Made by a program: the position numbers and the translations under genes. The notes under the pieces are model-generated. The model was not told where the DNA came from. It saw nothing but the letters and a program-made list of their open reading frames with translations, and did not search any database. Below are positions 7,922 through 15,963 of a stretch of 64,000 bases of DNA, piece by piece. Position 1 is the first letter of the stretch. Each line of letters begins with the position of its first letter. This DNA is from Salinilacustrithrix sp003476595 (GTDB taxonomy: Bacteria; Actinomycetota; Acidimicrobiia; Acidimicrobiales; Salinilacustritrichaceae): the NCBI GenBank assembly GCA_963972525.1, contig CAXAUZ010000015.1:41969-105968 (forward strand), given 5' to 3'.

Positions 7922-9096
7922 CCGTGCCCGACCGGGCGGAGCTCGCCTCGCTGCGACGGCACCTCCACCGGCACCCGGAGACGGCGTTCGACGTGGATGC
8001 CACCGCCGAGCTGGTGGCCGATCGGCTGGCGGCGGCCGGTCTCGACGTCACCCGCGGCATCGGCGGGAGCGGTGTGGTCGCCACGCTGCGGCGGGGCACG
8101 TCGAGCCGCAGCATCGGGCTGCGTGCCGACCTCGACGCCCTGCCGATCCAGGAAGCCAACACCTTCGATCACCGCTCGCTGGCGCCGGGGGCGTTCCACG
8201 GCTGCGGGCACGACGGCCACACCACGATGCTGCTCGGCGCTGCGCTGCACCTGGCCGCCGCCGACGCCGAGGCCGGCCCGGACGGCTCCGACATCGACGG
8301 CACCGTGCACTTCGTCTTCCAGCCCGACGAGGAGAACGGGCGCGGCGCCCAGGCCATGATCGACGACGGGCTCCTCGAGCGCTTCCCGATGGACGCCGTG
8401 TACGGGATGCACAACCTGCCGGGGCTGGCCGTGGGCCGCTTCGCCACCCGGCCCGGGCCGTTCACCGCGTACGAGGAGCGCTTCGAGATCGAGATCCACG
8501 GGCGGGGCGGCCACGCCTCGGCGCCGGAGCGCACCATCGACCCGCTCGTGGCCGGCGCCCACGTCGTGCTCGCCCTCCAGAGCATCGTGTCCCGCGCCCT
8601 CGCCCCCCAGGACCACGGGGTCGTGTCGGTCACCGAGCTCGTCACCGACGGCGCGCCCAACATCATCCCGACGACGGTGACGATCCGCGGGGACGTGCGC
8701 GGCTACGAGGAGCACGTCAGCGACGCGATCCGCACCCGGATGGGCGCGATCGTGGAGGGCACCGCCGCCGCCCACGGGGCCACGGCCACGCTCCGCTACG
8801 AGCGGGCCTTCGAGCCGACGGTGAACACCGCCGCGGAGGTCGAGGTCGCGGCCCGAGCCGTCGGCGGTGTCGCCGGGGCCGAGATCGACACCGAACACGA
8901 GCCGATGGGCTTCTCCGAGGACTTCGCCCAGCTCCTCCAGCACCGGCCCGGCTGCTTCGTCCTCATGGGCAACGGGACCGAGGGCTCCCACGGCGCCACG
9001 CTGCACAACCCGAGCTACGACTTCAACGACGACGCCCTGCCGTTCGGCGTGGCGTACTGGACGGGCCTCGTCCGCGACGTGCTCGGGTCCCGATGA
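7918..9096 (+). CDS. M20 family amidohydrolase/peptidase
   Basis: A 392-residue metal-dependent amidohydrolase of the M20D type (N-acyl-amino acid or hippurate hydrolase-like). It opens with LRRHLHRHPE, and carries GLRADLDALPI, the metal-binding GCGHDGHTT with Cys96 and His98, QPDEENGRGAQ and GMHNLPG, then the dimerisation lid with GRGGHASAP. It probably removes an acyl group from an amino acid that the upstream PLP lyase then breaks down. The GTG start overlaps the lyase stop and its own stop overlaps the next start (ATGA), so three genes form one coupled operon. Specificity cannot be set by sequence. Confidence 0.88.
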   Translation: MTVPDRAELASLRRHLHRHPETAFDVDATAELVADRLAAAGLDVTRGIGGSGVVATLRRGTSSRSIGLRADLDALPIQEANTFDHRSLAPGAFHGCGHDGHTTMLLGAALHLAAADAEAGPDGSDIDGTVHFVFQPDEENGRGAQAMIDDGLLERFPMDAVYGMHNLPGLAVGRFATRPGPFTAYEERFEIEIHGRGGHASAPERTIDPLVAGAHVVLALQSIVSRALAPQDHGVVSVTELVTDGAPNIIPTTVTIRGDVRGYEEHVSDAIRTRMGAIVEGTAAAHGATATLRYERAFEPTVNTAAEVEVAARAVGGVAGAEIDTEHEPMGFSEDFAQLLQHRPGCFVLMGNGTEGSHGATLHNPSYDFNDDALPFGVAYWTGLVRDVLGSR

Positions 9097-9644
9097 CGAC
9101 GATCCGCACCGTCGGTCACGGCACCGCGGATGCCGACGAGCTCGGCGAGCTGCTGCGGGGCGCGGGCGTCACCGAGCTGGTCGACGTGCGCCGCTTCCCC
9201 GGCAGCCGCCGGCACCCGCAGTTCTCGTCCGAGGCGACGGCGGCGTGGCTGCCCGAGCACGGCGTCGGCTACCAGCACCTCGAGTCCCTCGGCGGGCGCC
9301 GGAAGCTCGGGCCGGACTCGCCCCACATCGGTCTGCGCAACGAGCAGTTCCGGGCCTACGCCGACCACATGGAGTCTGACGAGTTCACCGCCGGGGTGGC
9401 CGAGCTCCTCCGGATCGCCGAGGACGAGAGCGTGGCGGTGCTGTGCTCGGAGTCCGTCTGGTGGCGGTGCCACCGCCGGCTGCTGGCCGACCACCTGGTG
9501 CTGGTCCACCACGTGGTGGTCGAGCACCTGTTCCACGACGGCCGGCTCGCCCGCCACGACCCGACTCCCGAGGCGCGCCTCCACGACGAGCACGTGATCT
9601 ACGACGTCGGCGTCGCCCCGCCCCTGTTCACGCCGGAGGGCTGA
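9093..9644 (+). CDS. DUF488 family protein
   Basis: A 183-residue DUF488 protein. The family shows an N-terminal TVGHGTADADELGELL strand-helix, the LVDVRRFPGSRRHPQFS motif near residue 30, YQHLESLGGRRK and a Cys-containing VLCSESVWWRCHRRLLAD segment near residue 117. Function is unknown; the two conserved cysteines and the RNase-like or nucleotide-binding fold suggest redox or nucleic-acid work, which is speculative. It is the last gene of the coupled lyase-amidohydrolase-DUF488 operon and ends just before a hairpin. Confidence 0.87.
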   Translation: MTTIRTVGHGTADADELGELLRGAGVTELVDVRRFPGSRRHPQFSSEATAAWLPEHGVGYQHLESLGGRRKLGPDSPHIGLRNEQFRAYADHMESDEFTAGVAELLRIAEDESVAVLCSESVWWRCHRRLLADHLVLVHHVVVEHLFHDGRLARHDPTPEARLHDEHVIYDVGVAPPLFTPEG

Positions 9645-9667
9645 CCGCCGGCGCAGCGTGCCGGCGG
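9645..9667. terminator. Hairpin between convergent genes
   Basis: CCGCCGGC (9645-9652) pairs with GCCGGCGG (9660-9667) across a 7-base loop, directly after the DUF488 stop and 13 bases before the end of the convergent cupredoxin gene. It could end transcription from both sides. Confidence 0.55.
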
Positions 9668-9679
9668 CGGGGCGCTGGG

Positions 9680-10198
9680 CTACTCCACGACGAGCTCGCC
9701 GACCATCCCGCCGTCGTAGTGACCGGGCTCGTGGCAGCCGTACTCGAGCGAGCCCGCCTCGACGAAGGTGAACGCCAGCTCCTTGGTCTCGCCCGGCTCC
9801 ACGGCGATGGCGTTGGGTTCGCCGTGCATCTCCGTGTCGCCGTCCATCTCGCTCATCTCCTCCTCGTGCTCGAGCTGGAGCTCGTGGTCGCCGAGCACGA
9901 ACTCGTGCGGGATGGCACCGTCGTTCGTCACCTCGAACAGCACGGTCTCGCCGACGGGGACCGTGATCGACGGCGAGTCGTAGGCGAGGGTGTCGAGCAT
10001 CGAGACCTCGATGGTCTGGGTCGCATCGTCGGGATCGGCGGGTTCACCGAAGGCGAACGTGGCGTGGTCGTCGTCCGTCGTGTCCACGGCGGACGAGTCG
10101 CTGTCGTCGTCACCACAGCCGGCGGCCAAGAGGGTGAGTGCGGACAAGGCGATGATGAGTGCGGTGGCGCGCAGCGCGCGCATCGATCGGGTGAACAT
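9680..10198 (-). CDS. Secreted cupredoxin-like lipoprotein
   Basis: A 172-residue exported protein. The signal peptide ends in a lipobox LLAAGC near residue 28, followed by an acidic Asp/Ser linker, so it should be a membrane-anchored lipoprotein outside the cell. The mature part is a plastocyanin/cupredoxin-like beta-barrel: TVPVGETVLFEVTNDG, IPHEFVLGD with a candidate copper His, and a C-terminal YGCHEPGHYDGGM with Cys, His and Met as the remaining type-1 copper ligands. A Glu/Met/His-rich insertion (residues about 108-128) may bind extra metal. GGAG lies seven bases before the ATG. A His-rich membrane protein gene is encoded just upstream, suggesting a copper-handling or electron-transfer pair. 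Confidence 0.88.
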   Translation of the reverse strand: MFTRSMRALRATALIIALSALTLLAAGCGDDDSDSSAVDTTDDDHATFAFGEPADPDDATQTIEVSMLDTLAYDSPSITVPVGETVLFEVTNDGAIPHEFVLGDHELQLEHEEEMSEMDGDTEMHGEPNAIAVEPGETKELAFTFVEAGSLEYGCHEPGHYDGGMVGELVVE

Positions 10199-10601
10199 GG
10201 GTGTGCTCCTTCTCGTCGGTTTCGGTCTCGGTTTCGGGCGGCAGCGGCGCGCTACGGCGGCGACGCCGACCGATCGGCCGGATGCGACGAGAGCGGGTGC
10301 TCCGGCACGGCGACGATGTCACCGCCGGGGGCCGGAGGGAGGGCTCGGCGAAGGCCAGCGGCGCGTTGCACGAGCGGCAGGTCGCGGCGTGGTGGTGCAG
10401 GTGGTCCGCCGACACGTCCAGCACGGGCGCAGCGTGGGTGTCGTCCGCGGGCCCTGCGGCAACCGCTGCCGCCGGCAGGGGTCGGACGACGGTCCGACTG
10501 TCGACGACGTGCATCCCGAGGATCCCGCCAAGGGCGAGCAGCACCACCAGGGCGCCGATCGACCGATGCTGCCTCGCCGCCACTCGCTGGGCATGTGCCA
10601 T
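10110..10601 (-). CDS. Small His-rich membrane protein, DUF6153-like
   Basis: A 163-residue frame whose first 95 residues look real: a basic N-terminus, one hydrophobic span (IGALVVLLALGGILGMHVV, residues 15-33) and an outside segment with DHLHHHAATCRSC, a likely metal-binding His/Cys patch. GGAG six bases before the ATG at 10601 supports the start. The C-terminal third is Arg/Pro-rich and runs 89 bases into the cupredoxin gene in another frame, so the original stop may have been lost or a frameshift present. By layout it resembles small DUF6153 membrane proteins. It may work with the downstream cupredoxin in copper homeostasis (inference). Confidence 0.55.
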   Translation of the reverse strand: MAHAQRVAARQHRSIGALVVLLALGGILGMHVVDSRTVVRPLPAAAVAAGPADDTHAAPVLDVSADHLHHHAATCRSCNAPLAFAEPSLRPPAVTSSPCRSTRSRRIRPIGRRRRRSAPLPPETETETDEKEHTHVHPIDARAARHRTHHRLVRTHPLGRRLW

Positions 10602-10781
10602 CAGTCGCTCCTGATCTCAGTGAACACCCTCCTCCCGGTGCTGGCAACACGCGGGCGCGGCACGGGAGTGTGACGCCAGCCACGGTGGATCCGGGAACAG
10701 AGCTGCCGGTTGCTGCGTCTGATCTGCGCCGGAGAGACCGGCGGGGCGCAACGGTGCGCCCGATCCCCGAAAGGCACTGCC

Positions 10782-11008
10782 GTGTCCACCCGTCGCTTCC
10801 TCCTTCCCTCGCTCGCCCTCGCTGGGTCGACATCCACCCCGAGGCCACCATCGGCGTCTACGACTGCACCCAGGCGTGCGAGCACCTCGAGGGCACGCTC
10901 GAACACGTGCTGGCCGGTGCCCCCTACGGCGGGGCGGACGCGCTGTGGAACTTCGTGCTCGGCGAGGACGGCCGGGCCACGTCGGTCGAGGAGATCTACA
11001 CGCCCTGA
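10782..11008 (+). pseudogene. Broken small secreted protein gene (frameshift)
   Basis: The 449 bases between the starts at 10601 and 11051 hold no intact gene. A GTG at 10782 preceded by GAAAGG opens a signal-peptide-like MSTRRFLLPSLALAG. After about 15 codons this frame degenerates, while a frame one base over continues with protein-like sequence: DIHPEATIGVYDCTQACEHLEG, then YGGADALWNF and SVEEIYTP, ending at a stop at 11008. The simplest reading is one short exported protein of about 75 residues with a single-base frameshift near 10825, either a real mutation or a sequencing error. The product is not recognised; two Cys close together may form a disulfide. Confidence 0.45.
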
Positions 11009-11050
11009 CCACCGGCCCTCGCCACCGGCGGACTGTGTGACACTCCCGCC

Positions 11051-12061
11051 ATGGAGCTGGACGCGGCGTTCATCACGGTCGTGGTCGACAACGAGACCGA
11101 CACGCTGTCCTCACCCGATCCGGGCACGCCCCGGCTTCCCGAGATCGCCGGGCTGCTCGGTCGGGAGGACATCGCCCACCACCGGGCCGGTCGGGACGGC
11201 ATCGAGGCCTTCGGTCACCTGTGCGTGGCCTGCCACGGCTTCTCGGCGCTCGTCACCGCCCAATCGGGCGACGCGGCCAGCACCGTGCTGTTCGACGTCG
11301 GGCCCTACGGGGATGTGTGGCTGGCCAACGCCGAGCGGCTGTCCATCGACCTGGCCACGATCGGCACCGTGTTCCTGTCGCACTGGCACTGGGACCACAG
11401 CGGTGGGTTCCCGGTGGTGATCGAGGCGATCAGCGCGGCCCGCGCCGCCGCCGGCCTGGCCCCACCGGTGGTCGACGTCCATCCCGACCGCCCCGACCAG
11501 CGGGGCACGGCGATGCCCGACGGGCGGGTCGTGTTCCTGCCGGATGAGCCCACGTTCGCCGAGCTCGAGGCGGCCGGCGGCGACGTGGTCCGCCACGGCG
11601 AGCGGCACCCGGTGGGGGAGCTGCTGGTCGGCAGCGGCGCCATCGAACGCCAGACCGGCTACGAGACCGGGCTGCCCGGCCACCTCACCTTCACCGGTGA
11701 CGACGCGGTCGAGGACCCGCTGATCATGGACGAGCGGTGCCTGTCGTTCCGGGTGCGGGGTCGGGGCACAACCGTGCTGTCGGCCTGCTCGCACGCCGGC
11801 GTGGTCAACGCGTCCCTCGAGGCGATCGCCACCCACGACGACGCGCCGGTGGACCTGGTGCTCGGCGGGTACCACCTGGCCGGCGCGTCGGTGGAGGGCC
11901 GGATCGAGGCCACGGTGCGGGACCTGGACGAGCGGATCGGCGCGGCGTTCGTCGCCCCCGGCCACTGCACCGGCTGGCGGGCCAAGGCGGCACTGGCCGA
12001 CCGGTTCGCCGGCGGGCGCTACGCCCCGAGCGCGGTGGGTGCCCGGTACGTCCTGGCGTGA
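11051..12061 (+). CDS. Metallo-beta-lactamase fold hydrolase (dihydropterin phosphate synthase-like)
   Basis: A 336-residue metallo-hydrolase. The binuclear metal motif is intact, SHWHWDHSGG at about residues 112-121, with later ligands in SACSHAGVVN, LGGYHLAG and APGHCTG. The order and the SHAG/GGYH motifs match the family that includes 7,8-dihydropterin-6-methyl-4-(beta-D-ribofuranosyl)-aminobenzene-5'-phosphate synthase, an archaeal methanopterin enzyme. In bacteria these proteins have unknown substrates. It is unlike the ferredoxin-MBL protein at 2650, which lacks the His pair. It begins 43 bases after the broken gene and stands alone. Confidence 0.87.
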   Translation: MELDAAFITVVVDNETDTLSSPDPGTPRLPEIAGLLGREDIAHHRAGRDGIEAFGHLCVACHGFSALVTAQSGDAASTVLFDVGPYGDVWLANAERLSIDLATIGTVFLSHWHWDHSGGFPVVIEAISAARAAAGLAPPVVDVHPDRPDQRGTAMPDGRVVFLPDEPTFAELEAAGGDVVRHGERHPVGELLVGSGAIERQTGYETGLPGHLTFTGDDAVEDPLIMDERCLSFRVRGRGTTVLSACSHAGVVNASLEAIATHDDAPVDLVLGGYHLAGASVEGRIEATVRDLDERIGAAFVAPGHCTGWRAKAALADRFAGGRYAPSAVGARYVLA

Positions 12062-12126
12062 GCCGCCGGTCGGTGCGCGGCATCGGAGCGCTGTGACACG
12101 CTGACGGGCGGATCGAAGGGGGACCC

Positions 12127-13149
12127 ATGACCGAGCCGCGCATCCTGGAACCGCAGTGCGAGTGGACGTCGACCGACGTCGGCGACGCAGACGTGTGGAC
12201 CGAGCACCTCACCGCCGCCGAGCTCGAGGAGCTGGACGCCGCGCTGCGCCACGCGCTCGGGCGCTCCGACGACGTGCTCGAGCTGACCAAGGACGACTTC
12301 CCGCTCCCGAAGCTCGCCGCCCGCCTCGCCGACGTCGAGCGGGAGCTGATCGACGGGCGGGGGTTCGTCCGCATCCGGGGGATCGACCGGTCGGCGTACA
12401 GCCAGGACGAGATGGAGGTCCTCTACTGGGGGATCGGCACGCACCTCGGGTCGCCGTGGGCGCAGAACGAGCACGGCCACGTGCTCGGCGACGTCATCGA
12501 CCACGGCCGCAAGGCCGACGACCCGACCGCCCGCGGCTACCAGCTGGGCGGCGTGGCCCTGCCGTTCCACTGCGACGGCGCCGACCTGGTCGGCCTGCTG
12601 TGCCTCGACAACGGGCTGTCCGGTGGCCTGTCGGCCGTGGCGAACTCGGTGACGATCCACAACCAGCTGGTGCGCGACCACCCCGATCTGGCCGCCGCCC
12701 TGTACGAGCCGTTCCCCTACGACTTCCGGGGCGAGCAGCCCGAGGGCGGCAAGGCCTTCTACGAGGTGCCCGTGTTCACCGAGTGGGACGGCCGCCTCTT
12801 CGTGCGCTGCATCCCGCCCTACATCTGGGCGTCGCAGCGCCACGACGACGCACCACGGCTCACCGACGTGCAGCGCGAGGCGCTGAAGGCGGTCGAGACC
12901 ATGGCCGACGACCCCACGAACCACGTGAAGATGGACCTGCGTCCCGGCGACATCCAGCTCATCAACAACTTCCACGTCCTGCACGGGCGCACCGCCTACG
13001 AGGACGACCGGGAGCACGGCAAGGTCCGGCACCTGAAGCGGCTGTGGCTGGAGACCGACATGTTCGAGACCCGCCCGCCCTACTTCGCCAACCGCAACCA
13101 CTGGGAGGCCAACCGGTCGGCCAGCCGGATGCGCGCCGGGTCCGCCTGA
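12127..13149 (+). CDS. TauD/TfdA-family Fe(II)/2-oxoglutarate dioxygenase
   Basis: A 340-residue non-haem iron dioxygenase of the TauD/clavaminate-synthase-like group, which couples 2-oxoglutarate decarboxylation to substrate hydroxylation. The facial triad is visible: HCDGAD with His148 and Asp150, and distal His286 in VLHGRTAY; the Arg of HGR or a nearby Arg would hold 2-oxoglutarate. Members act on taurine, carnitine precursors, amino acids or natural products. A purine-rich GAAGGGGG precedes the ATG. It is a single gene followed by a large hairpin; substrate is unknown. Confidence 0.88.
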   Translation: MTEPRILEPQCEWTSTDVGDADVWTEHLTAAELEELDAALRHALGRSDDVLELTKDDFPLPKLAARLADVERELIDGRGFVRIRGIDRSAYSQDEMEVLYWGIGTHLGSPWAQNEHGHVLGDVIDHGRKADDPTARGYQLGGVALPFHCDGADLVGLLCLDNGLSGGLSAVANSVTIHNQLVRDHPDLAAALYEPFPYDFRGEQPEGGKAFYEVPVFTEWDGRLFVRCIPPYIWASQRHDDAPRLTDVQREALKAVETMADDPTNHVKMDLRPGDIQLINNFHVLHGRTAYEDDREHGKVRHLKRLWLETDMFETRPPYFANRNHWEANRSASRMRAGSA

Positions 13150-13175
13150 GCGTCGCCGCCTGGCGCGCGACGGCC

Positions 13176-13211
13176 GGGCGGCTCGGCTCCTCCGCCGGAG
13201 CTCCGCCGCCC
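13176..13211 (+). terminator. Nested hairpin after the dioxygenase gene
   Basis: Outer stem GGGCGGC (13176-13182) with GCCGCCC (13205-13211) and inner stem GCTCC (13186-13190) with GGAGC (13197-13201), 27 bases downstream of the dioxygenase stop. Likely terminator, without a T tract. Confidence 0.5.
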
Positions 13212-13269
13212 AGCCATGCAAGACGTATACCGCTGCCGTGACGCCGCCAGCACGCCCGCCCGGGAGGAA

Positions 13270-13283
13270 TGGACCTTGGTCCC
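13270..13283 (+). promoter_or_regulatory. DosR/DevR-like box upstream of hemerythrin
   Basis: TGGACCTTGGTCCC has the architecture of the DosR box (GGGACT-NN-AGTCCC in mycobacteria; GGGACC-type halves in other actinobacteria), with 5-bp perfect palindromic halves GGACC/GGTCC around TT. It lies 39 bases before the hemerythrin ATG. Similar sites occur at 14808 and 18104. Binding is inferred. Confidence 0.5.
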
Positions 13284-13321
13284 TGCCAGGCGTCGGCGGC
13301 CCCCGGCTAGACCCGGGTGAC

Positions 13322-13765
13322 ATGTGCGACCACTGCAGCTGCCGCCAGCACCGGGCCATCGCCGAGCTCTCGACCGAGCACGAGCAGATCCTGGAGGTGG
13401 CGTGGGCCCTGAGCGAGCGCCACCGCGAGACGGGCGTCTCGGACGGCCCGCTGCAGGAGCAGCTCGGGCAGATGCTGGCCGTGCACGTCGAGGCCGAGGA
13501 GGTGGCGCTCTACCCGCTGCTGGTCGAGACCGGCGGGCTCCAGCCCGACAAGTCCGACGACCTCGAGCAGGAGCACACCGACCTCGCCGCCGCGCTGATC
13601 AGCGGGAAGTTCGATCGGCGGATGTACTTCGAGCTGGCCTCCCACATCGAGGAGGAGGAGCTCGAGCTCTTCCCGCTCGCGATGTTCGGCTTCGACGACG
13701 AGGACTGGGCGGTGCTGGAGGCGACCCCTCGCTTCCTGGCACCGGACACGCCGCTCGTCCACTGA
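13322..13765 (+). CDS. Hemerythrin-domain protein
   Basis: A 147-residue four-helix-bundle protein of the hemerythrin/HHE group. After a short CDHCSCRQH N-terminus with three cysteines, helices carry TEHEQIL, LAVHVEAEEVALYPLL (HxxxE), LEQEHTDLAAAL and SHIEEEELELFPLA (HxxxE), which supply His and carboxylate ligands for a di-iron site binding O2 or NO. The ATG at 13322 is chosen because upstream sequence in frame is Pro/Arg-rich and crosses the DosR-like box. The box upstream and the following oxidoreductases suggest a role in low-oxygen or NO response. Confidence 0.87.
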   Translation: MCDHCSCRQHRAIAELSTEHEQILEVAWALSERHRETGVSDGPLQEQLGQMLAVHVEAEEVALYPLLVETGGLQPDKSDDLEQEHTDLAAALISGKFDRRMYFELASHIEEEELELFPLAMFGFDDEDWAVLEATPRFLAPDTPLVH

Positions 13766-13827
13766 ACCGGCCCTGCGGGCACGGTTAGGTTCGGCCCGAC
13801 CCGGACCACCCGACCCCAGGAGCCCCC

Positions 13828-14766
13828 GTGAGCCACCCCCGTCCCTTCCGCTTCGGCGTCCAGCTGGCCAACGCAGCCTCCGCATCGGAGTGGGCGGACC
13901 TCGCCCGGCGAGCCGAGGCGCTCGGGTACGACAGCGTGATGATGCCCGACCACTTCGGCGAGCAGCTCGCTCCGGTCCCGGCCCTCATGGCCGCCGCCGA
14001 CGCCACCACCGACCTCAAGGTCGGGACGCTCGTCTTCGCCAACGACTACAAGCACCCCGTCGTGCTGGCGAAGGAGGTGGCCACCCTCGACGTGCTGTCC
14101 GGGGGTCGGGTGGAGTTCGGCATCGGCGCCGGGTGGATGAACACCGACTACGAGCAGTCGGGCATCGCCCACGACCGGGCCGGCGTGCGCATCGACCGCC
14201 TCGCCGAGAGCCTCGAGGTGTGCAAGGCGATCTTCGCCGGCGACACCGTCGACTTCACCGGCGAGCACTACGACGTGACCGGCTACCGGGGGTTCCCGAA
14301 GCCGGTGCAGACCCCACACCCGCCCATCCTCATCGGGGGTGGCGGCAAGCGGGTCCTCACCCTCGCCGCGCAGCAGGCCGACATCGTGGGCATCAACCCC
14401 AAGATCGCCTCCGGGCGGGTGGACACGCCCACGGCGCAGAACGGTGCCGCCGACCGCACCGACGAGAAGCTCGGCTGGGTCCGGGAGGCGGCGGGGGACC
14501 GCTACGACGACATCGAGCTCAACATGCTCGTGTTCGCGGTCGTGGTCACCGACGACGCCCAGGGGACCATGGAGATGCTGGCGCCGATGTTCGGCCTCGA
14601 CCCGGCCGAGGTCGCCGACTACCCGCTGGCCTGGATCGGCACCGAGGACGAGATCGTCGAGTCGCTCCAGGCCCGCCGTGACCGATGGGACGTCAGCTAC
14701 CTGGTGGTGCAGCAGGACGCCATGGAGACGGCGGCGCCCATCGTCGCCCGGCTGCGGGGCACCTGA
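13828..14766 (+). CDS. LLM-class F420-type oxidoreductase
   Basis: A 312-residue luciferase-like TIM-barrel flavin/F420 oxidoreductase. Hallmarks are the N-terminal FRFGVQLANAASASEWADLARRAE helix, VMMPDHFGEQL, LKVGTLVFANDYKHPVVLAKE, FGIGAGWM and PHPPILIGGGGKRVL. Most actinobacterial members of this subgroup (TIGR03621-like) use coenzyme F420 rather than FMN. Reaction is unknown, probably hydride transfer to or from an organic substrate. A GTG start follows an AGGAG-type site. It lies 62 bases after hemerythrin and may be co-transcribed with it. Confidence 0.88.
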   Translation: MSHPRPFRFGVQLANAASASEWADLARRAEALGYDSVMMPDHFGEQLAPVPALMAAADATTDLKVGTLVFANDYKHPVVLAKEVATLDVLSGGRVEFGIGAGWMNTDYEQSGIAHDRAGVRIDRLAESLEVCKAIFAGDTVDFTGEHYDVTGYRGFPKPVQTPHPPILIGGGGKRVLTLAAQQADIVGINPKIASGRVDTPTAQNGAADRTDEKLGWVREAAGDRYDDIELNMLVFAVVVTDDAQGTMEMLAPMFGLDPAEVADYPLAWIGTEDEIVESLQARRDRWDVSYLVVQQDAMETAAPIVARLRGT

Positions 14767-14807
14767 GCACACGGCGTCGGCGGCGGCGCTCCCCGGGGCC
14801 ATGACGT

Positions 14808-14821
14808 TGGACCCTGGTCGT
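14808..14821 (+). promoter_or_regulatory. DosR/DevR-like box upstream of alcohol dehydrogenase
   Basis: TGGACCCTGGTCGT keeps the GGACC-NN-GGTC core seen at 13270 but has a weaker right half. It is 58 bases before the alcohol dehydrogenase ATG. An additional GGTCCC half-site follows at 14823. Confidence 0.4.
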
Positions 14822-14878
14822 AGGTCCCAGTCGGGCGGACGATCGACGCAACGTCAGTGACGACCAGAGGAGAGCGCC

Positions 14879-15922
14879 ATGCGCGCCATCGTGTACCACG
14901 GACCGGGCAAGAAGGACTGGGAAGAGGTCCCGAAGCCGGTCATCCAGGACGACACCGACGCCATCGTGCGCGTCGACGCCGTCACCATCTGCGGCACGGA
15001 CCTGCACATCCTGAAGGGCGACGTCCCGGCCGTGACCGACGGCCGGATCCTCGGCCACGAGGCGGTCGGCACGGTCGAGGAGGTCGGCGCCGGCGTGAAG
15101 AACGTCTCGGTGGGTGACAAGGTCCTCGTGTCCTGCATCACCTCGTGCGGGGCGTGTCGCTTCTGCCGTGAGGGTCGCTACGGGCAGTGCCTCGGCGGCG
15201 GCGGCTGGATCCTCGGCCACCTCATCGACGGCACCCAGGCCGAGTACGTACGGGTCCCGTTCGCGGACACGTCCACGTACAAGGCACCTGCCGGCGTCCC
15301 GGACGAGGAGCTGTTGATGCTCGCCGACATCATCCCGACCGGGTACGAGGTGGGCGTGCTCAACGGCAAGGTCTCGCCCGGTGACGTGGTGGCGGTGGTG
15401 GGTGCCGGACCGATCGGCCTGGCCACGATCATGGGCGCCAAGCTCTTCAGCCCGGCCCACATCGTCGCGATCGACAAGGTCGACGCCCGGTTGGAGGCGG
15501 CGAAGATGTTCGGCGCCGATGTCGTGGTGAACAACGACCGGGAGGACCCGCTGGAGGTCGTCCGCAGCCTCACCGAGGGCCTCGGCGCGGATGTGGCCGT
15601 GGAGGCGGTGGGCGTGCCCGCCACCTTCGAGCTGTCGGCCGAGCTCATCCGCCCGGGGGGCCACGTCGCCAACGTGGGCGTGCACGGCGAGCCCGCCACG
15701 CTCCACCTCGAGGACCTGTGGATCAAGGACGTCACGATCACCACCGGCCTGGTCGACACGTATTCGACGCCGACCTTGCTGAAGCTGGTGACGAGCCGCC
15801 AGGTCGACGCCCGCCGGTTCGTGACGCACCACTTCACCATGGACGACTTCATGGAGGCCTACGACGTGTTCACCCGCGCCGGGGAGACCGGTGCGCTCAA
15901 GGTGGTGGTGACCCGGGACTGA
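14879..15922 (+). CDS. Zinc-dependent alcohol dehydrogenase (MDR family)
   Basis: A 347-residue medium-chain dehydrogenase. The catalytic zinc ligands are Cys38 (TICGTDLH), and His60-Glu61 (GHEAVG); the structural zinc is held by the four cysteines of the block SCGACRFCREGRYGQC (about residues 85-100). The NAD(P) Rossmann motif is VVGAGPIGLAT, followed by the acidic VAIDKVDARLE end, which favours NAD over NADP. It oxidises primary or secondary alcohols or the reverse. GAGGAGAG lies just before the ATG. Zinc alcohol dehydrogenases are known members of DevR regulons in streptomycetes, which fits the upstream box. Confidence 0.92.
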   Translation: MRAIVYHGPGKKDWEEVPKPVIQDDTDAIVRVDAVTICGTDLHILKGDVPAVTDGRILGHEAVGTVEEVGAGVKNVSVGDKVLVSCITSCGACRFCREGRYGQCLGGGGWILGHLIDGTQAEYVRVPFADTSTYKAPAGVPDEELLMLADIIPTGYEVGVLNGKVSPGDVVAVVGAGPIGLATIMGAKLFSPAHIVAIDKVDARLEAAKMFGADVVVNNDREDPLEVVRSLTEGLGADVAVEAVGVPATFELSAELIRPGGHVANVGVHGEPATLHLEDLWIKDVTITTGLVDTYSTPTLLKLVTSRQVDARRFVTHHFTMDDFMEAYDVFTRAGETGALKVVVTRD

Positions 15923-15963
15923 GCGACGTGAACCGGCGGGCGGCCGTCGGGAAGGGACCGGAG

